Made by a program: the position numbers and the translations under genes. The notes beneath the pieces are model-generated. The model saw nothing but the letters and a program-made list of their open reading frames with translations. It ran no database searches and was not told the DNA's origin. From an uncultured Desulfobacterales bacterium (GTDB lineage Bacteria; Desulfobacterota; Desulfobacteria; Desulfobacterales; JAFDCJ01), in contig CALZJV010000656.1 in the NCBI GenBank assembly GCA_945787595.1, positions 1 through 6,158 on the forward strand: DNA of 6,158 nt. Direction: 5' to 3'. Below are positions 5,336 to 6,158 of this stretch, one piece after another (the stretch's first letter is position 1; every line of letters begins with the position of its first letter).

Positions 5336-5405
5336 GAAAAAACATCTCTGCGTTCTTTGCGTCTCGGCGGTGGAAACAATTTGATATCATGGATGTGCTG
5401 ACTTT

Positions 5406-6158
5406 TCATCTCGCCTGGTAGGTCGTATGGGGATCCAGAATATCCCGCAAGCCGTCTCCGAGTAGATTGAGCCCCAGAACGGTGACAAAAATGGCGATTC
5501 CCGGAAAGATACTAATCCAGGGTGCCGTAAAGAGTTGCTCCCTGGCGGCTGAAAGCATGCCGCCCCAGGATGGTGTCGGCGGCTGCACCCCCAGTCCGAG
5601 GAAGGAAAGTGAAGCTTCCAGCAGGATGGCCCAGGCAACACCCAAGGTGGCGATAACCAGGATCGGACCAACTATGTTCGGCAACACCTGGGTGAACATG
5701 ATGCGGGTTCGGCCGTAGCCTAGTACCCTAGCAGCAGTGACATAGTCCAGCGTCCGTGCGGAAAGCGCCTGAGAACGTGTGATGCGGCAGGTGTAGGACC
5801 AGTTGGTAAAGCCCAGCGCCACAAAGACATTCAGTAGGCCGGGACCCAGCAGTGCCATCACAGCCAGGGCAAAAATAAGGGAAGGGATGGACAGCATCAC
5901 ATTGGTCAAGCCCATGACAAAATCATCCCACCACTTGCCGAAAAAACCGGCGGACAGGCCCAGGATGACACCGATCATCGTGTTGAAAGCCTGGCAGATC
6001 AACCCCACTGCCAGGGAAATTCGGGAGCCGTAAATAACCCGGGACAAGACATCCCGCCCCTGATTGTCGGTGCCAAACCAAAAAGTGTCGCTGGGCGGCT
6101 CCTCCGAGACCATCAGGTCGGCGTCGTCGACGGGATGGTAGGGGGCCAGAAATGATGC
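5406..6158 (-). CDS. Oligopeptide/dipeptide-type ABC transporter permease, DppC/OppC family (5' partial)
   Basis: The minus-strand frame is open to the window edge, giving 250 visible residues. The methionine at 6113 is internal: the preceding ASFLAPYHPVDDADL is the expected start of the family's periplasmic segment. GTDNQGRDVLSRVIYGSR (29-46) is the hallmark of DppC/OppC/NikC-type subunits. Membrane spans lie at about 47-70, 87-104, 106-120, 162-187 and 213-234; the first helix of the protein is missing upstream. The EAA loop that docks on the ATPase is at about 135-160 (DYVTAARVLGYGRTRIMFTQVLPN). LLEASLSFLGLGVQPPTPSWG and LLGDGLRDILDP are further family-typical segments. It is one half of the inner-membrane channel importing peptides, nickel or related small molecules; the other permease and the ATPases are presumably encoded upstream. 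The substrate cannot be inferred. The amidohydrolase follows after 338 bp. Confidence 0.94.
   Translation of the reverse strand, partial: ASFLAPYHPVDDADLMVSEEPPSDTFWFGTDNQGRDVLSRVIYGSRISLAVGLICQAFNTMIGVILGLSAGFFGKWWDDFVMGLTNVMLSIPSLIFALAVMALLGPGLLNVFVALGFTNWSYTCRITRSQALSARTLDYVTAARVLGYGRTRIMFTQVLPNIVGPILVIATLGVAWAILLEASLSFLGLGVQPPTPSWGGMLSAAREQLFTAPWISIFPGIAIFVTVLGLNLLGDGLRDILDPHTTYQAR

Larger units (their letters stand above)
5113..5372. mobile_element. Non-coding element bounded by 27-28-bp inverted repeats (MITE-like)
   Basis: The left end 5113-5140 reads CACCGCAAAGGCGCAAAG ... and the right end 5346-5372 is its inverse (CTCTGCGTTCTTTGCG ... GGCGGTG). The shared core is (G/A)CGCAAAGAACGCA, with substitutions scattered elsewhere. 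The 205-bp interior is AT-rich, has no credible gene, and contains two nested inverted repeats. The element sits between the permease and the amidohydrolase and fills most of their 338-bp gap. Similar end sequences are, from memory, widely dispersed in environmental bacterial genomes. No target-site duplication is evident, so mobility is inferred from shape only. Confidence 0.5.

Noticed and set aside
3430..5384. Several 60-176-residue frames overlapping the amidohydrolase and its upstream gap.
   Set aside because: Those inside 3484-5067 are shadows of a gene with a complete family motif set. Those in 5067-5384 run over the inverted-repeat element and lack any start signal or recognisable pattern.
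6111..6113. ATG at 6113 as the start of the permease.
   Set aside because: Codons upstream to the window edge continue the family's usual segment (FLAPYHPVDDADL), and the first membrane helix would be missing.

Overview
The window most resembles an accessory stretch of a mid-GC Gram-negative genome. A sulfate-reducer-type Desulfobacterota (former Deltaproteobacteria) fits best. That placement is an inference: it rests on remembered similarity of the intergenic repeats (7-bp tandem words, inverted GACAGGAT-type repeats, CACCGCAAAGGCGCAAAG-type repeats) to repeats common in such genomes, and on a probable trimethylamine-methyltransferase (MttB) gene remnant. No marker gene is present to prove it.

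Left part, + strand: the 3' portion of a von Willebrand A (VWA) domain protein (2-1678, start outside the window) whose C-terminus is five back-to-back 88-residue beta-rich repeats. After a 187-bp gap comes a small probable lipoprotein of unknown function (1866-2327) with a good ribosome binding site. Neither has an evident partner in the window.

Middle part, about 2328-3483: no intact gene. It begins with a 52-codon minus-strand remnant that reads like the C-terminus of an MttB-family methyltransferase. It then becomes a mosaic of dispersed repeats: a 26-bp inverted repeat, two copies of a roughly 50-bp element with a T8-loop hairpin whose stem covaries, two or three copies of a roughly 60-bp AT-rich core, and several arrays that differ in sequence but all have a 7-bp period. 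The longest array (3241-3478, 34 units in unbroken phase) continues to the stop codon of the next gene.

Right part, - strand: an oligopeptide/dipeptide-type ABC transporter inner-membrane permease (5406-6158, start outside the window), followed downstream by a complete YtcJ-type metal-dependent amidohydrolase (3484-5067). They are codirectional and could form an uptake-plus-hydrolysis unit, in which the transporter imports a compound and the cytoplasmic hydrolase cleaves an amide or related bond; the substrate cannot be told. The 338-bp gap between them holds a 260-bp non-coding element bounded by 27-28-bp imperfect inverted repeats, which may have inserted into the transcription unit.

I found no RNA gene, CRISPR array, transposase or defence gene. 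The most unusual content is the repeat mosaic, not a new protein system.
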